Assembly (NCBI GenBank): GCA_963711725.1
Contig: CAVQFO010000028.1
Coordinates: 62,001 to 126,000, forward strand
Direction of reading: 5' to 3'
Source: CAVQFO01 sp963711725
GTDB lineage: Bacteria > Pseudomonadota > Gammaproteobacteria > Nitrococcales > Aquisalimonadaceae
Length of the DNA: 64,000 nucleotides
Shown in pieces: positions 1 to 8,425 of the stretch. Numbering within the stretch: position 1 is the first letter of the stretch; each line of letters opens with the position of its first letter. The notes beneath the pieces are model-generated. The model was not told where the DNA came from. It made no database searches and saw nothing but the letters and a program-made list of their open reading frames with translations. Made by a program: the position numbers and the translations under genes.

Positions 1-196
1 TTTCTACCAGGCCATGCAGATCGGCATGCTGGAGACCACCGGCATCGGCGTGGACGCCCTCAAGGACTATGAGCAGCGCGTACGGGCCGTCACTCCGGAG
101 CAGGTCCAGGCTGTGGCCCGGAAATACCTTACCAACAAGCGCCTGACCGTGGGCGTGCTGCACCCGACCAAGACCGCCGGAGGCGACAAGTCATGA
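1..196 (+). CDS. M16 family zinc peptidase, C-terminal end (partial)
   Basis: The reading frame is open from base 2 and ends with TGA at 194-196, so only the last 64 or so residues of a longer protein are present. The tail resembles the C-terminal end of insulinase-like M16 peptidases, with the segment VTPEQVQAVARKYL followed by a strand ending in VGVLHPT. The stop overlaps the start of the next M16 gene (ATGA), as expected for a two-gene operon. In such pairs the first gene usually carries the HxxEH zinc site. That part lies outside the window, so catalytic competence cannot be judged. The identification rests on the tail and the neighbour. Confidence 0.75.
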   Translation, partial: FYQAMQIGMLETTGIGVDALKDYEQRVRAVTPEQVQAVARKYLTNKRLTVGVLHPTKTAGGDKS

Positions 197-1500
197 GGCA
201 GGTGACTCGAGCAGCCATCCTCCTACTCGCCCTGGGCTTCGCCGGAGCCTCCCAGGCCACCCCCCGTATCCAGCACTGGAAGACGGACAACGGCGCGGCG
301 GTGTATTTCGTGCCCACCCATGACCTGCCGATCGTCGACATTCGAATCCTGTTTGACGCCGGCAGCGCCCGGGAAGGCTCCCGCCACGGCCTGGCCGCAC
401 TGACCAACGGCCTGCTGGCCGACGGCGCCGGAGGCCTGGACGCCACCACCCTCGCGCAACGCTTCGAGGACCACGGCGCGCGCTTCTCCTCGGACAGCGG
501 TCGGGACAGTGCTCAACTCAGCCTGCGTTCGCTGAGCCGGGCCGAGGCCCTGCAGCCGGCCATCGACAACCTGGCGCTGATCCTGGGCAAGCCGGATTTC
601 CCCGAGCAGGCGTTCAAACGCGAACTGGCGCGGATGCAGGTGGGCCTGAACGCCCGCGAGAAGGATCCCGGCTCGCTGGCCACCGAGGCCTTCTACAAGG
701 CCTTGTACGGCGACCATCCTTATGCCGGGCCGCCCCATGGCACCCGCGAGAGCCTGGCGGCCATGAAACCGGCCATGGTCACGGCGTTCTACGCCCGCTA
801 CTACGTGGCCCATAACGCCACCATCGCCATCGTCGGCGACCTGGACCGGGATCACGCCCGGGCCATAGCCGCGCAGCTGACCGCTTCACTCACGTCCGGC
901 ACCGCTCCCCCTCCACTGCCGAGCGTGCCGCCGCTTACCGAGGCCACCACGGTGCGGGTGAAATTCGATTCCCAGCAGAGCCACATCATGATCGGCCAGC
1001 CGGTGGTGGCCCGGGGCGGCGAGGATTACTTCGCTCTTTACGTGGGCAATCACGTGCTGGGCGGCAGCGGCCTGGTGTCCATGCTGGCCGACCGCATGCG
1101 CGAGCAACGGGGCCTGTCCTACAGCAGCTACAGCGCGATTGTCCCCATGGCCCACAAGGGGCCTTTCGAAATCGTCAGCCAAGTGGTGCATACGCGAACC
1201 GACGAAGCGGTGGGGGTCCTCACCGACGCCTTGCAGGATCTGCGCGACAACGGCCCGGACCCGGAACGGCTGAAGGCCGCCAAGGAAAACATCACCGGCA
1301 GCTTTCCGCTGAATCTGGACAGCAACCACGACATCGTCTCCTACATCGCCATGATCGGCTTCTATCACCTGCCGCTGGATTACCTGGAACGCTTCCGCGA
1401 CCGCGTTTCGGAGGTCACCGAGCGTGACGTCCACAACGCCTTCCGCAAGCATCTGGATCCGGACCATATGGTGACTGTGATCGTGGGCCCCGAAGAGTAA
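193..1500 (+). CDS. M16 peptidase-like protein, probably the non-catalytic partner
   Basis: A 435-residue protein with a Sec-type signal peptide (about residues 1-22, ending SQA) and the two-lobed M16 architecture. N-terminal lobe is about 40-220; C-terminal lobe is about 240-420 with the typical RMREQRGLSYS segment. Where active M16 enzymes have HxxEH, this protein has HGLAA at 65-69, so the catalytic Glu and second His are missing. It therefore looks like the inactive subunit of a periplasmic heterodimer whose active partner ends at base 196. ATGA overlap with that gene implies translational coupling. Substrate unknown. Confidence 0.85.
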   Translation: MRQVTRAAILLLALGFAGASQATPRIQHWKTDNGAAVYFVPTHDLPIVDIRILFDAGSAREGSRHGLAALTNGLLADGAGGLDATTLAQRFEDHGARFSSDSGRDSAQLSLRSLSRAEALQPAIDNLALILGKPDFPEQAFKRELARMQVGLNAREKDPGSLATEAFYKALYGDHPYAGPPHGTRESLAAMKPAMVTAFYARYYVAHNATIAIVGDLDRDHARAIAAQLTASLTSGTAPPPLPSVPPLTEATTVRVKFDSQQSHIMIGQPVVARGGEDYFALYVGNHVLGGSGLVSMLADRMREQRGLSYSSYSAIVPMAHKGPFEIVSQVVHTRTDEAVGVLTDALQDLRDNGPDPERLKAAKENITGSFPLNLDSNHDIVSYIAMIGFYHLPLDYLERFRDRVSEVTERDVHNAFRKHLDPDHMVTVIVGPEE

Positions 1501-2093
1501 TGGCCGGGCGCGGCGGCAATCAGTTCCGCATTATCGCCGGCGAATGGAAGGGCCGGCGGCTGCGCTTCGCTCCGGTGGAGGGCCTGCGCCCCACCACCGA
1601 CCGCACCCGGGAAACACTGTTCAACTGGCTGCAGGGCAGAATGGAGGGTGCCCGTTGCCTGGACCTGTTCGCCGGCAGCGGAGCGCTGAGCTTCGAAGCA
1701 CTGTCCCGGGGCGCCGCCCGGGCGGTGGCCGTGGACCGGTCGACCCCCGTGATACGGGCCCTGAGGGAGAACGCCCAGGCGCTTGGGGCGGGCGATCGTT
1801 TCCGAGCTATACAATCGGACGCGCTGGCCTTTCTGCGCGGTCGGGCCGAACCCGCGGACATCGTCTTCCTTGATCCGCCCTTCCGGTCCGCTATCATCGG
1901 AGACAGCTGCCGCCTGCTGGAACAGCACGGCTGGCTCGCGCATGGCGCCCTGATTTACCTGGAGGCGCCCGTCAACCGCGACGAAGAGCAGTTGCCGGAC
2001 GGCTGGGAAGTGCTTCGCAGCCGCACCGCCGGCCAAGTGGATTACCGCCTGGTCGCGGCCGCTTCGGCGGAAAATCCTGAGACAGCCGAATAA
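1500..2093 (+). CDS. rsmD: 16S rRNA (guanine(966)-N(2))-methyltransferase RsmD
   Basis: A 197-residue Rossmann-fold methyltransferase. SAM-binding motif I is DLFAGSGALSFEALSRGA (about 55-72), and the N6/N2-type catalytic motif IV is DPPF (125-128). RsmD methylates G966 of 16S rRNA during assembly of the 30S subunit. The ATG overlaps the stop of the preceding peptidase gene (TAATG), and coaD follows 10 bases downstream. The rsmD-coaD pairing is widespread in Gammaproteobacteria and supports both calls. Confidence 0.96.
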   Translation: MAGRGGNQFRIIAGEWKGRRLRFAPVEGLRPTTDRTRETLFNWLQGRMEGARCLDLFAGSGALSFEALSRGAARAVAVDRSTPVIRALRENAQALGAGDRFRAIQSDALAFLRGRAEPADIVFLDPPFRSAIIGDSCRLLEQHGWLAHGALIYLEAPVNRDEEQLPDGWEVLRSRTAGQVDYRLVAAASAENPETAE

Positions 2094-2103
2094 GGAAGGG
2101 TAC

Positions 2104-2592
2104 ATGGGTGTCATTGCGATCTACCCCGGGACCTTCGATCCCATCACCAACGGCCACTCCGATCTCGTGGAGCGGGCGGCCCACCTCTTCGACGAATTGA
2201 TCGTGGCTGTGGCGGCCTACCCCAGCCCTTCCAAAAAACCCGCCTTCACGGTGGAGGAGCGCCTCGCCCTGTGCAACGAGGCCCTGGGCCACATCGACAA
2301 CGTCAAGGTGGTCTCCTTCAACACGCTGCTCGCCCACTTCGTCAAGGAGCGCGGAGCCCAGGTCATCCTGCGCGGGCTGCGGGCCGTCTCGGACTTCGAA
2401 TACGAATTTCAGCTGGCCAGCATGAACCGCCAGTTGGTGGAGGATGTGGAAACCATGTTCCTCACGCCCTCCGAACAATATGCCTACATCTCTTCCAGCC
2501 TGGTGCGCGAAGTCTCCGCCCTGGGCGGCGATGTCAGCCGCTTCGTGCACCCGGCGGTGGGCAAGGCGCTCGCCGAGCGCTCGAAGCGCTGA
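2104..2592 (+). CDS. coaD: phosphopantetheine adenylyltransferase
   Basis: A 162-residue cytosolic nucleotidyltransferase for the fourth step of coenzyme A synthesis (4'-phosphopantetheine plus ATP to dephospho-CoA). The (H/T)xGH motif is visible in YPGTFDPITNGH near the N-terminus, and the ISSSLVRE motif lies near residue 130. Length matches the family exactly. A good Shine-Dalgarno (aaggaagg) precedes the start. It is probably co-transcribed with rsmD. Confidence 0.98.
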   Translation: MGVIAIYPGTFDPITNGHSDLVERAAHLFDELIVAVAAYPSPSKKPAFTVEERLALCNEALGHIDNVKVVSFNTLLAHFVKERGAQVILRGLRAVSDFEYEFQLASMNRQLVEDVETMFLTPSEQYAYISSSLVREVSALGGDVSRFVHPAVGKALAERSKR

Positions 2593-2614
2593 ACCGGCGC
2601 AAGCTGCCGACGCG

Positions 2615-4354
2615 ATGATCTCGACCCGGCGCATTCACCCTGCCTTGAAGCGGCTCGCCCTGGCGCTGTGCCTGTGGGCCGTGGCGGCCGCGGGCGCGGC
2701 CGCCCAAGCGAATCCGCCCGCCTCCGCCGTGGCCAGCGCCCACCCCCTGGCGACCCGGGCCGGCCTGGAAATCCTCGGACAAGGCGGCAATGCCTTCGAT
2801 GCCGCCGTGGCCGTCAGCGCCGCCCTGGCGGTGGTGGAACCCTACAGCTCGGGCCTTGGCGGCGGCGGCTTCTGGCTGCTGCATCGGCAAAACGACGGCC
2901 TGGACGTGATGATCGACGGGCGGGAGATGGCGCCCGGCGCCGCCACGGCGGACATGTACCTGGATGCCCAGGGCAAACCCCGTCCCCGGGCCTCCCTGGA
3001 CGGCCCCCTGGCCGCCGGCATCCCCGGATTGCCGGCGGCTCTCGTCCACATCGCCCGCAAGTACGGCAGACTGCCCCTGGCCCGCAGCCTGGCGCCGGCC
3101 ATACGCTATGCCGAACAAGGTTTTCCGGTGGATGCCCGCTTCCGGGTGATGGCGCATTTCCGCCGGGACCTCCTGCGCCGCTCCCCCGCCGCTGCCCGGC
3201 AGTTCCTGGTCGACGGCAAAGTGCCCGCCGACGGCCACGTCCTCAAGCAACCCGATCTGGCCCGCACGCTCCGGGCGCTGGCGCGGGAAGGCCGCGCCGG
3301 ATTCTACGAGGGAGAGACAGCGCGCCGCATGGTTTCCGCGGTGCGCGGGGCGGGAGGCATCTGGAGTGAAAAGGATCTGAGCGGCTACACGGTCATTGAG
3401 CGCAAACCCGTGACCGGAACCTACCGGGGGATTCGCATTGTCTCGGCCGCGCCGCCCTCGGCCGGTGGCGTGGGCCTGGTGGAAATGCTGAACATCCTCT
3501 CCGGCTACGATCTCACACACGCGGACCGCGCCACCCGGGATCATCTTGTGGTCGAGGCCATGCGCCGGGCCTACCGCGATCGCGCCGCCTATCTGGGCGA
3601 TCCCGCCTTCGTGGACATGCCGCTGCGCCGGCTCACCAATCCGGATTACGCGGCCGGCCTGCGGGCGGCCATCGATCCGGCACACGCCACACCCAGCGCT
3701 CTGCTCGCGCCAACGGCCCCCACCGTCTCCGCGGGCACGGACACCACGCATTTCTCCATCCTGGACCAGCAGGGCAATCGCGTGGCCGCGACGCTTTCGA
3801 TCAACTATCCCTTCGGCTGCGGCTTCATGGCGCCGGGCACCGGGGTGGTTTTGAACGACGAAATGGACGACTTCGCCAAGGCCCCCGGCAAACCGAACGT
3901 CTACGGCCTGGTAGGCGGCCGCGCCAACGCCATCGCCCCGGGCAAACGCCCCCTGTCGAGCATGAGCCCCACTTTTGTGGAAACCACGGACCGGGTCGGC
4001 ATTCTCGGCACGCCGGGGGGGAGCCGCATCGTGACGATGGTGCTGCTGGGCATTCTCGATTTCGCCGCCGGCGAGACGCCTCAAGACTGGGTGTCCCTGC
4101 CCCGTTTCCACAACCAGTACCTGCCGGACCGCATCCAGTACGAACCGGGCGCCTTCTCCGACACCGAGCGCCGTAAGCTCAAGTCCATGGGCCACACGCT
4201 GGACCGCATGAACCGCCGCTACGGCAACATGCAGGCCATACTGTGGGACAAGGCCGCCGGCAAGGTGGAAGCGGCCAGCGACCCGCGGGGCATCGGTGCC
4301 GCCGAGGTCGAGAGATTCGCGGCGATGAGCGCCGCTCCTACAAAGGCCCGGTAG
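2615..4354 (+). CDS. ggt: gamma-glutamyltransferase (GGT), periplasmic
   Basis: A 579-residue N-terminal nucleophile hydrolase that cleaves and transfers the gamma-glutamyl group of glutathione. The start at 2615 is chosen because it opens a clean signal peptide (KRLALALCLWAVAAAGAAAQA); the frame is also open upstream but there it overlaps coaD. The autoprocessing and nucleophile motif is TTHFS with Thr377 as the expected nucleophile, which splits the chain into large and small subunits. PLSSMSP and GTPGGSRI, the family's substrate-binding motifs, are present. The last 12 codons (FAAMSAAPTKAR) are encoded by the left arm of a REP-like palindrome, so the C-terminus appears to have been rewritten by the repeat. 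Confidence 0.93.
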   Translation: MISTRRIHPALKRLALALCLWAVAAAGAAAQANPPASAVASAHPLATRAGLEILGQGGNAFDAAVAVSAALAVVEPYSSGLGGGGFWLLHRQNDGLDVMIDGREMAPGAATADMYLDAQGKPRPRASLDGPLAAGIPGLPAALVHIARKYGRLPLARSLAPAIRYAEQGFPVDARFRVMAHFRRDLLRRSPAAARQFLVDGKVPADGHVLKQPDLARTLRALAREGRAGFYEGETARRMVSAVRGAGGIWSEKDLSGYTVIERKPVTGTYRGIRIVSAAPPSAGGVGLVEMLNILSGYDLTHADRATRDHLVVEAMRRAYRDRAAYLGDPAFVDMPLRRLTNPDYAAGLRAAIDPAHATPSALLAPTAPTVSAGTDTTHFSILDQQGNRVAATLSINYPFGCGFMAPGTGVVLNDEMDDFAKAPGKPNVYGLVGGRANAIAPGKRPLSSMSPTFVETTDRVGILGTPGGSRIVTMVLLGILDFAAGETPQDWVSLPRFHNQYLPDRIQYEPGAFSDTERRKLKSMGHTLDRMNRRYGNMQAILWDKAAGKVEAASDPRGIGAAEVERFAAMSAAPTKAR

Positions 4355-4388
4355 AACCGAGTGTAGGAGCGGCGCTCATCGCCGCGAA
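4316..4388. repeat. REP-like inverted pair, GCGGCG type, overlapping the end of ggt
   Basis: Two 26-base arms, 4316-4341 and 4363-4388, are perfect reverse complements. The right arm begins GTAGGA and contains the hairpin GCGGCG-CTCAT-CGCCGC. Unlike the other copies, the left arm lies inside a coding sequence: it is in frame with ggt, and the TAG stop falls between the arms. This GTAG-headed layout is that of REP elements mobilised by RAYT transposases; no RAYT gene is in the window. Confidence 0.85.
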
Positions 4389-4412
4389 CAGCAACTGAAG
4401 ACAGCGAAAGCC

Positions 4413-4955
4413 ATGCCAAGATATCGCCCGCCAACCAAACCCGGCTCCAAATACATCACCCCCGAAGGCCACGACCGCCTGCATGAGGAGTTGAAGTTCC
4501 TGTGGCGCGTCAAGCGACCCCACGTCACCCGCATCCTGTCAGAGGCGGCGGCCGAGGGCGACCGTTCGGAAAATGCCGAGTACATCTACCGCAAGAAGCA
4601 GCTCCGGGAGATCGACGGTCGGGTCCGTTTCCTGACCAAGCGCCTGGAGAACATGAAGGTGGTACGCGATCCGCCCTCCGACCCGGGGCGAATCTATTTC
4701 GGCGCCTGGTTCACGCTGGAGGACGAAGAAGGGGGCGAACACGCCTATCGTATCGTCGGACCGGACGAATTCGACCCCCGCCGCGGCTGGATCAGCATGG
4801 ATTCCCCCATGGGGCGCGCGGTACTGGGCAAGGCCTTGGACGAGGAATTCACGGTGCGCCTGCCGGCGGGGGAGGCCTTCTATGTCGTCGTGGAAATCCG
4901 CTACGACGGCGATGCCTCCCAGGACTTGAGCTTTACGGACGCGGATAAGAACTGA
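4413..4955 (+). CDS. greB: transcription elongation factor GreB
   Basis: A 180-residue protein, slightly longer than the usual 160. It has the GreA/GreB plan: an N-terminal antiparallel coiled coil (about 20-85) with the acidic tip in EGDRSENAEY, then a FKBP-like C-terminal domain that includes GPDEFD and SPMGRAVLGK. GreB enters the RNA polymerase secondary channel and promotes cleavage of backtracked transcripts. The PRYRPPTKPGSKYITPEG opening is GreB-like rather than GreA-like. It follows ggt across a REP pair, so it is probably transcribed separately. Confidence 0.95.
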   Translation: MPRYRPPTKPGSKYITPEGHDRLHEELKFLWRVKRPHVTRILSEAAAEGDRSENAEYIYRKKQLREIDGRVRFLTKRLENMKVVRDPPSDPGRIYFGAWFTLEDEEGGEHAYRIVGPDEFDPRRGWISMDSPMGRAVLGKALDEEFTVRLPAGEAFYVVVEIRYDGDASQDLSFTDADKN

Positions 4956-5152
4956 GAGTTCAATCACCCGCCGATGCTTGTTATGTTAGTGACCGCAGGA
5001 AAATACTGATTCATGCCTCATAAAGAAGACGTGACTAAGTTTTCCCCAGGAGATGGCAGCAGGGCCCCAGGACGGCCCCGGCGGCGCAGCTGAAAACAAC
5101 AACCGCGCCCGCCGATCCCCGGTTACTACAACAACTACAGGCAGGTTCTCTG

Positions 5153-6418
5153 ATGTTTGCAAAAGCCTTCCGTCCCTTCGGGCCACGAGCCACCGGCTCT
5201 TCGTCCGCCCATTTCCGCCTGTGCGCCGTCTTGGCGGCGGCAGCCCTGCTTCTCCCGCTGGCGGGCCACGCCGAGATCACGGACGGCGTGGTCAAGATCG
5301 GCATCATGACCGACGTGTCCGGTCCCTACGCCGATTCCGCCGGCCAGGGCTCCATGATCGCCGCCGAAATGGCGGTGGACGACTTCGGCGGCAAGGTCAA
5401 CGGCGCCCCCATCAAGGTCATCATCGGCGACCACAAGAACAACCCGGACGTGGCCGGCAAGCTCGCCAAGGAGTGGGACGAAAAGGAGCATATCGACATG
5501 ATCAATGATATGCCCTCGTCGGCGGCGGCCATCGCGGTTCAGCAGTACACCAAGAAACACGGCATCGTGACCATCATCAACGGCGCCGGCTCCGAAACCC
5601 TGACCGGCAAGTTCTGCAGCCCCGTGGGCGTGCAGTGGCAGTACAACACGGGCGCGTTGACCTCGGCGGTGGGTGACGCCATCTCCTCGGAGAAGGACGG
5701 CAAGACCTGGTACGTGGTGACGCTGGACCACGCCTTCGGCCGCGGCATCTACGACGGCCTGGAGCAGGCCATCAAACCCCACGGCGGCAAGATCATCGGC
5801 TCCACCTTCCACAAGTTCTCGGAGAAGGACTTCTTCCCGATCATCAAGAAGGCCATGGCCAGCGGCGCCCAGGTCATCGCCTTCGGCAACGCCGGCGAAG
5901 GCCTGCAGGCAGCCATCCGCCAGGCCAAGGAGCTGGGCGTGACCGCCCATGGACACAAGCTGGTCAGCGTCATGACCCTGCTGCAGGACGTACGCGCCGT
6001 CGGCAACTACGCCGCCGCGGGAATGAAGTTCGTGGTGCCCTACTACTGGAACCAGAACAAGGGCAGCCGTGCGTTTTCCATGCGCTTTCGGGAGCGCTAT
6101 GGCGTGCCGCCGTCCTCGGACCAGATCTCTGTCTACGTGAGCACCTTGCACTACCTCAAGGCGGTGGAAGCCAGCGGTGACGACAAGGGCAAAGCCGTGG
6201 TGGACAAAATGAAGGCCCTGCCGGTGAAGGACGGCATCACCGACAACGGCCATATCCGCAAGGATGGCCTGCTGATCCACGACATCAACTTCATGGAAGT
6301 GAAGCAGCCCAGCAAGGCCGAGGGCGCCTTCGACTATTACAAGCGGTTGAAACTGGTACCGGGCAAGGTGGCATTTGGACCGATCAGCCCGGACTGCCCG
6401 TTTCTTAACGGCAAGTAG
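5153..6418 (+). CDS. branched-chain amino acid-type ABC transporter substrate-binding protein
   Basis: A 421-residue type I periplasmic binding protein (Peripla_BP_6, LivK-like). After a basic stretch, a signal sequence ends at about GHA (residue 41). The mature protein starts with the family pattern VVKIGIMTDVSGPYADSAGQ. No permease or ATPase gene adjoins it, so its partner is elsewhere or it is an orphan sensor or scavenger. Specificity cannot be read from sequence; amino acids, amides and aromatic acids are all possible for this family. No strong Shine-Dalgarno precedes the ATG. The 197-base region upstream shows no confident promoter. Confidence 0.85.
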   Translation: MFAKAFRPFGPRATGSSSAHFRLCAVLAAAALLLPLAGHAEITDGVVKIGIMTDVSGPYADSAGQGSMIAAEMAVDDFGGKVNGAPIKVIIGDHKNNPDVAGKLAKEWDEKEHIDMINDMPSSAAAIAVQQYTKKHGIVTIINGAGSETLTGKFCSPVGVQWQYNTGALTSAVGDAISSEKDGKTWYVVTLDHAFGRGIYDGLEQAIKPHGGKIIGSTFHKFSEKDFFPIIKKAMASGAQVIAFGNAGEGLQAAIRQAKELGVTAHGHKLVSVMTLLQDVRAVGNYAAAGMKFVVPYYWNQNKGSRAFSMRFRERYGVPPSSDQISVYVSTLHYLKAVEASGDDKGKAVVDKMKALPVKDGITDNGHIRKDGLLIHDINFMEVKQPSKAEGAFDYYKRLKLVPGKVAFGPISPDCPFLNGK

Positions 6419-6427
6419 CCGATCGCA

Positions 6428-6495
6428 TTCGCGGCGACCAGCGCCGCTCCTATAAGAGCTTCGGTTATCGTAGGAGCGGCGTTCATCGCCGCGAA
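6428..6495. repeat. REP-like inverted pair, GCGGCG type, between convergent genes
   Basis: Left arm 6428-6453 (slightly degenerate, ending CTAT), right arm 6470-6495 with stem GCGGCG-TTCAT-CGCCGC. It fills the space between the convergent binding-protein gene and mutM. It could serve as a bidirectional hairpin terminator. Confidence 0.8.
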
Positions 6496-6501
6496 CCGTC
6501 T

Positions 6502-7323
6502 CTACCGCTGGCAGGCGGGACAAAAATACGTCGCCCGCTGGCCCAACTGCACCATCCTTAACGCCTGCCCGCACCGCGGGCAGGGCTTTCCCTCCCGGCC
6601 ATAGACCCGCAGCGACTGGGCAAAGTACCCCGGCCGGCCGCTGCCCTCGCCGCTGACGAAGTCGCGCAAAGTGGTCCCGCCGGCCTCGATGGCGGCTGCC
6701 AGCACGGTGCGCACGGCCTCGGCAAGCTTCATGTATCGCTGCCGTGAAATGCGACCGGCCTCGCGACGTGGATGAATCCCGGCCATGAACAAGGCTTCGT
6801 TGGCATAGATGTTCCCCACGCCGACCACGATCCTGCTGTCCATCAGGAAGGCCTTCACCGGCGCCGTGCGGCCACGCGACCGCCCGTACAAATACCCGCC
6901 GTCGAAGGCTTCACCCAAGGGTTCCGGGCCCAGATGGGCCAGCAGGGGGTGTTCCAGCGGATCGCCGCCGGCCCAGTGCAGGCTGCCGAAGCGGCGGGGG
7001 TCGGTGTAGCGAAGCACGTCGCCGGAATCCATCACCAGATCCACGTGCTCGTGGGCCAGGGGCGGCTGGTAGGCCCGGAGAATGCGCAAGCTGCCGGACA
7101 TTCCCAGATGCAAAATCAAGCTGCCGGGGTCCGTTCGAAACAGGAGATACTTGCCACGGCGCTCCACGGCCCGCACTGCGACGCCGGCGAGCCGCTCGGT
7201 CAGATCCGCGGGCACGGGCCAGCGCAGCCGCGACTCGCGGACATCCACCCGCTCCACAGTGCGCCCAAGCACGAAGGGCTCGACGCCCCGGCGGGTGGTT
7301 TCGACCTCGGGCAGCTCGGGCAC
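6502..7323 (-). CDS. mutM: bifunctional DNA-formamidopyrimidine glycosylase / AP lyase
   Basis: A 273-residue Fpg protein that excises 8-oxoguanine and formamidopyrimidines. The N-terminus PELPEVETTRRG supplies the Schiff-base proline (P2 after Met removal) and E3. The RRGKYL loop, the NIYANEALF helix-two-turn-helix and a C-terminal zinc finger (CPRCG...CPACQ, last 25 residues) are all present, so the enzyme looks complete. It is the last gene of the leftward Gld-type ABC cluster, 4 bases after the DUF4340 gene. Confidence 0.98.
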   Translation of the reverse strand: MPELPEVETTRRGVEPFVLGRTVERVDVRESRLRWPVPADLTERLAGVAVRAVERRGKYLLFRTDPGSLILHLGMSGSLRILRAYQPPLAHEHVDLVMDSGDVLRYTDPRRFGSLHWAGGDPLEHPLLAHLGPEPLGEAFDGGYLYGRSRGRTAPVKAFLMDSRIVVGVGNIYANEALFMAGIHPRREAGRISRQRYMKLAEAVRTVLAAAIEAGGTTLRDFVSGEGSGRPGYFAQSLRVYGREGKPCPRCGQALRMVQLGQRATYFCPACQR

Positions 7324-7327
7324 GGCT

Positions 7328-8161
7328 CTAATCCGGCGTCCGCGCCAGCAACTTCGACCAGTCCGCCTTGCCGAAGCTGTAGGCCAGCCCGCGATCGGTA
7401 TCGATCAACACATGGTCGTGCGGCTCGGCAACCGCGAGCAGGTTCCGCCGGCCGCCATCGGACAAGGTCAGGGTCACGGCGGTACCGCCGGGCGTGGCGC
7501 CCGTCCACGGCTTGACCAGCGTGGCGGCGGCTTGTTGCCAGCGACGAGCGAAATCGCCCGCCGGCTCCGGCAGCTGGCCGGCCTCCTTCCGCCAGCCCGC
7601 GCCCGGTTCGCGGACCACCCGCGCATTGCCCACCGTTATCGCGCTCAGGGAGGCGGTTTCGCCGGCCAACAGGCGCCTGTCGATGAAATTCCACCACCCG
7701 GAGCGCACCACCGGCGTCACCCCGTCGGTCACCAGATAGATCTGGTCGCCCAGGGCCACATAGCGGCGGCGGCTCAACGGCTCGATTCGCCCCACCGCCA
7801 GGGTGCGGCCCGCGAACCGGATTCGCAGCTTGGGCGAAGCCAGCCCGCTGGATTCCGGGTCGGGCCGGTGGCTGGTGAAATGGCGGTAGGCGGGGCCGGT
7901 GAGCAGGCGCAGAAGCTGATCCACGTAGAGCGGACTGGCGGGCGCCCGCATGGGCTGGGCGATGCGCCAGGCGCTCCCTTGCCGCTCCAGAATCAGGTGC
8001 TGCCCCCGGGCGCCCTCCGCCTCGATGCGGTCGACCTGATCTGCGCTCACCCCGGCGAACGGCGCCACCCGAGCGCGTTCGTGCCGGGTCCACCAGATCC
8101 CGGCTCCCAGGCCGGCCAAAATCAGCAACAGGCCCAGATTCAAAAACCAGCGCGCGCGCAT
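7328..8161 (-). CDS. DUF4340 domain protein of a Gld-type ABC exporter
   Basis: A 277-residue protein with one N-terminal membrane segment (about 6-25) followed by a soluble beta-rich domain. It matches the DUF4340 pattern that follows gldG-like genes in many proteobacteria. Its role is unknown; position suggests an envelope partner of the GldA/F/G exporter. The start codon directly adjoins one end of the MITE-like element at 8162-8425, which separates it from gldG. Without that insertion the two genes would be nearly contiguous. Confidence 0.75.
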   Translation of the reverse strand: MRARWFLNLGLLLILAGLGAGIWWTRHERARVAPFAGVSADQVDRIEAEGARGQHLILERQGSAWRIAQPMRAPASPLYVDQLLRLLTGPAYRHFTSHRPDPESSGLASPKLRIRFAGRTLAVGRIEPLSRRRYVALGDQIYLVTDGVTPVVRSGWWNFIDRRLLAGETASLSAITVGNARVVREPGAGWRKEAGQLPEPAGDFARRWQQAAATLVKPWTGATPGGTAVTLTLSDGGRRNLLAVAEPHDHVLIDTDRGLAYSFGKADWSKLLARTPD

Positions 8162-8425
8162 TAGCCCGCATGTCTCACCGAGGATCGCGCGCTCAGGCGC
8201 AGGGCGCGTGCGGCTGGGGGCAGCTCTGGAGCAAAAGGCGTAGTGAGCACTACGGCTTTTGTGAAGAGCCCGCCCAGGCGTGCGCGAACAAGTCTGACGC
8301 GTGATAGGTCAGCGACGGCGGTACACCATGGCATCAACGCCGAGCCGCCTGATTCATTCTCAAACAACCACTGCATCTGCGGTCTCCTCATAGTCACTGG
8401 CCGCCTCGGTGAGATATGCGGGCTA
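8162..8425. mobile_element. MITE-like element with 20-base terminal inverted repeats and TA target duplication
   Basis: The ends 8162-8183 and 8404-8425 are inverted copies with a single mismatch (TAGCCCGCATGTCTCACC versus TAGCCCGCATATCTCACC, continuing GAGG). The outermost TA on both sides would fit a TA target duplication, as made by IS630/Tc1-type transposases. Inside lies a 13-base imperfect hairpin, AAAAGGCGTAGTG at 8233-8245 and CACTACGGCTTTT at 8248-8260. No transposase-sized frame is present. The left end abuts the start codon of the DUF4340 gene and the right end supplies the stop codon (TAG) of gldG. Confidence 0.7.

Noticed and set aside
8162..8397. A 78-codon leftward frame inside the MITE-like element
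   Set aside because: It has no recognisable transposase motif and no ribosome site, and it runs across the terminal repeat; more likely chance coding.
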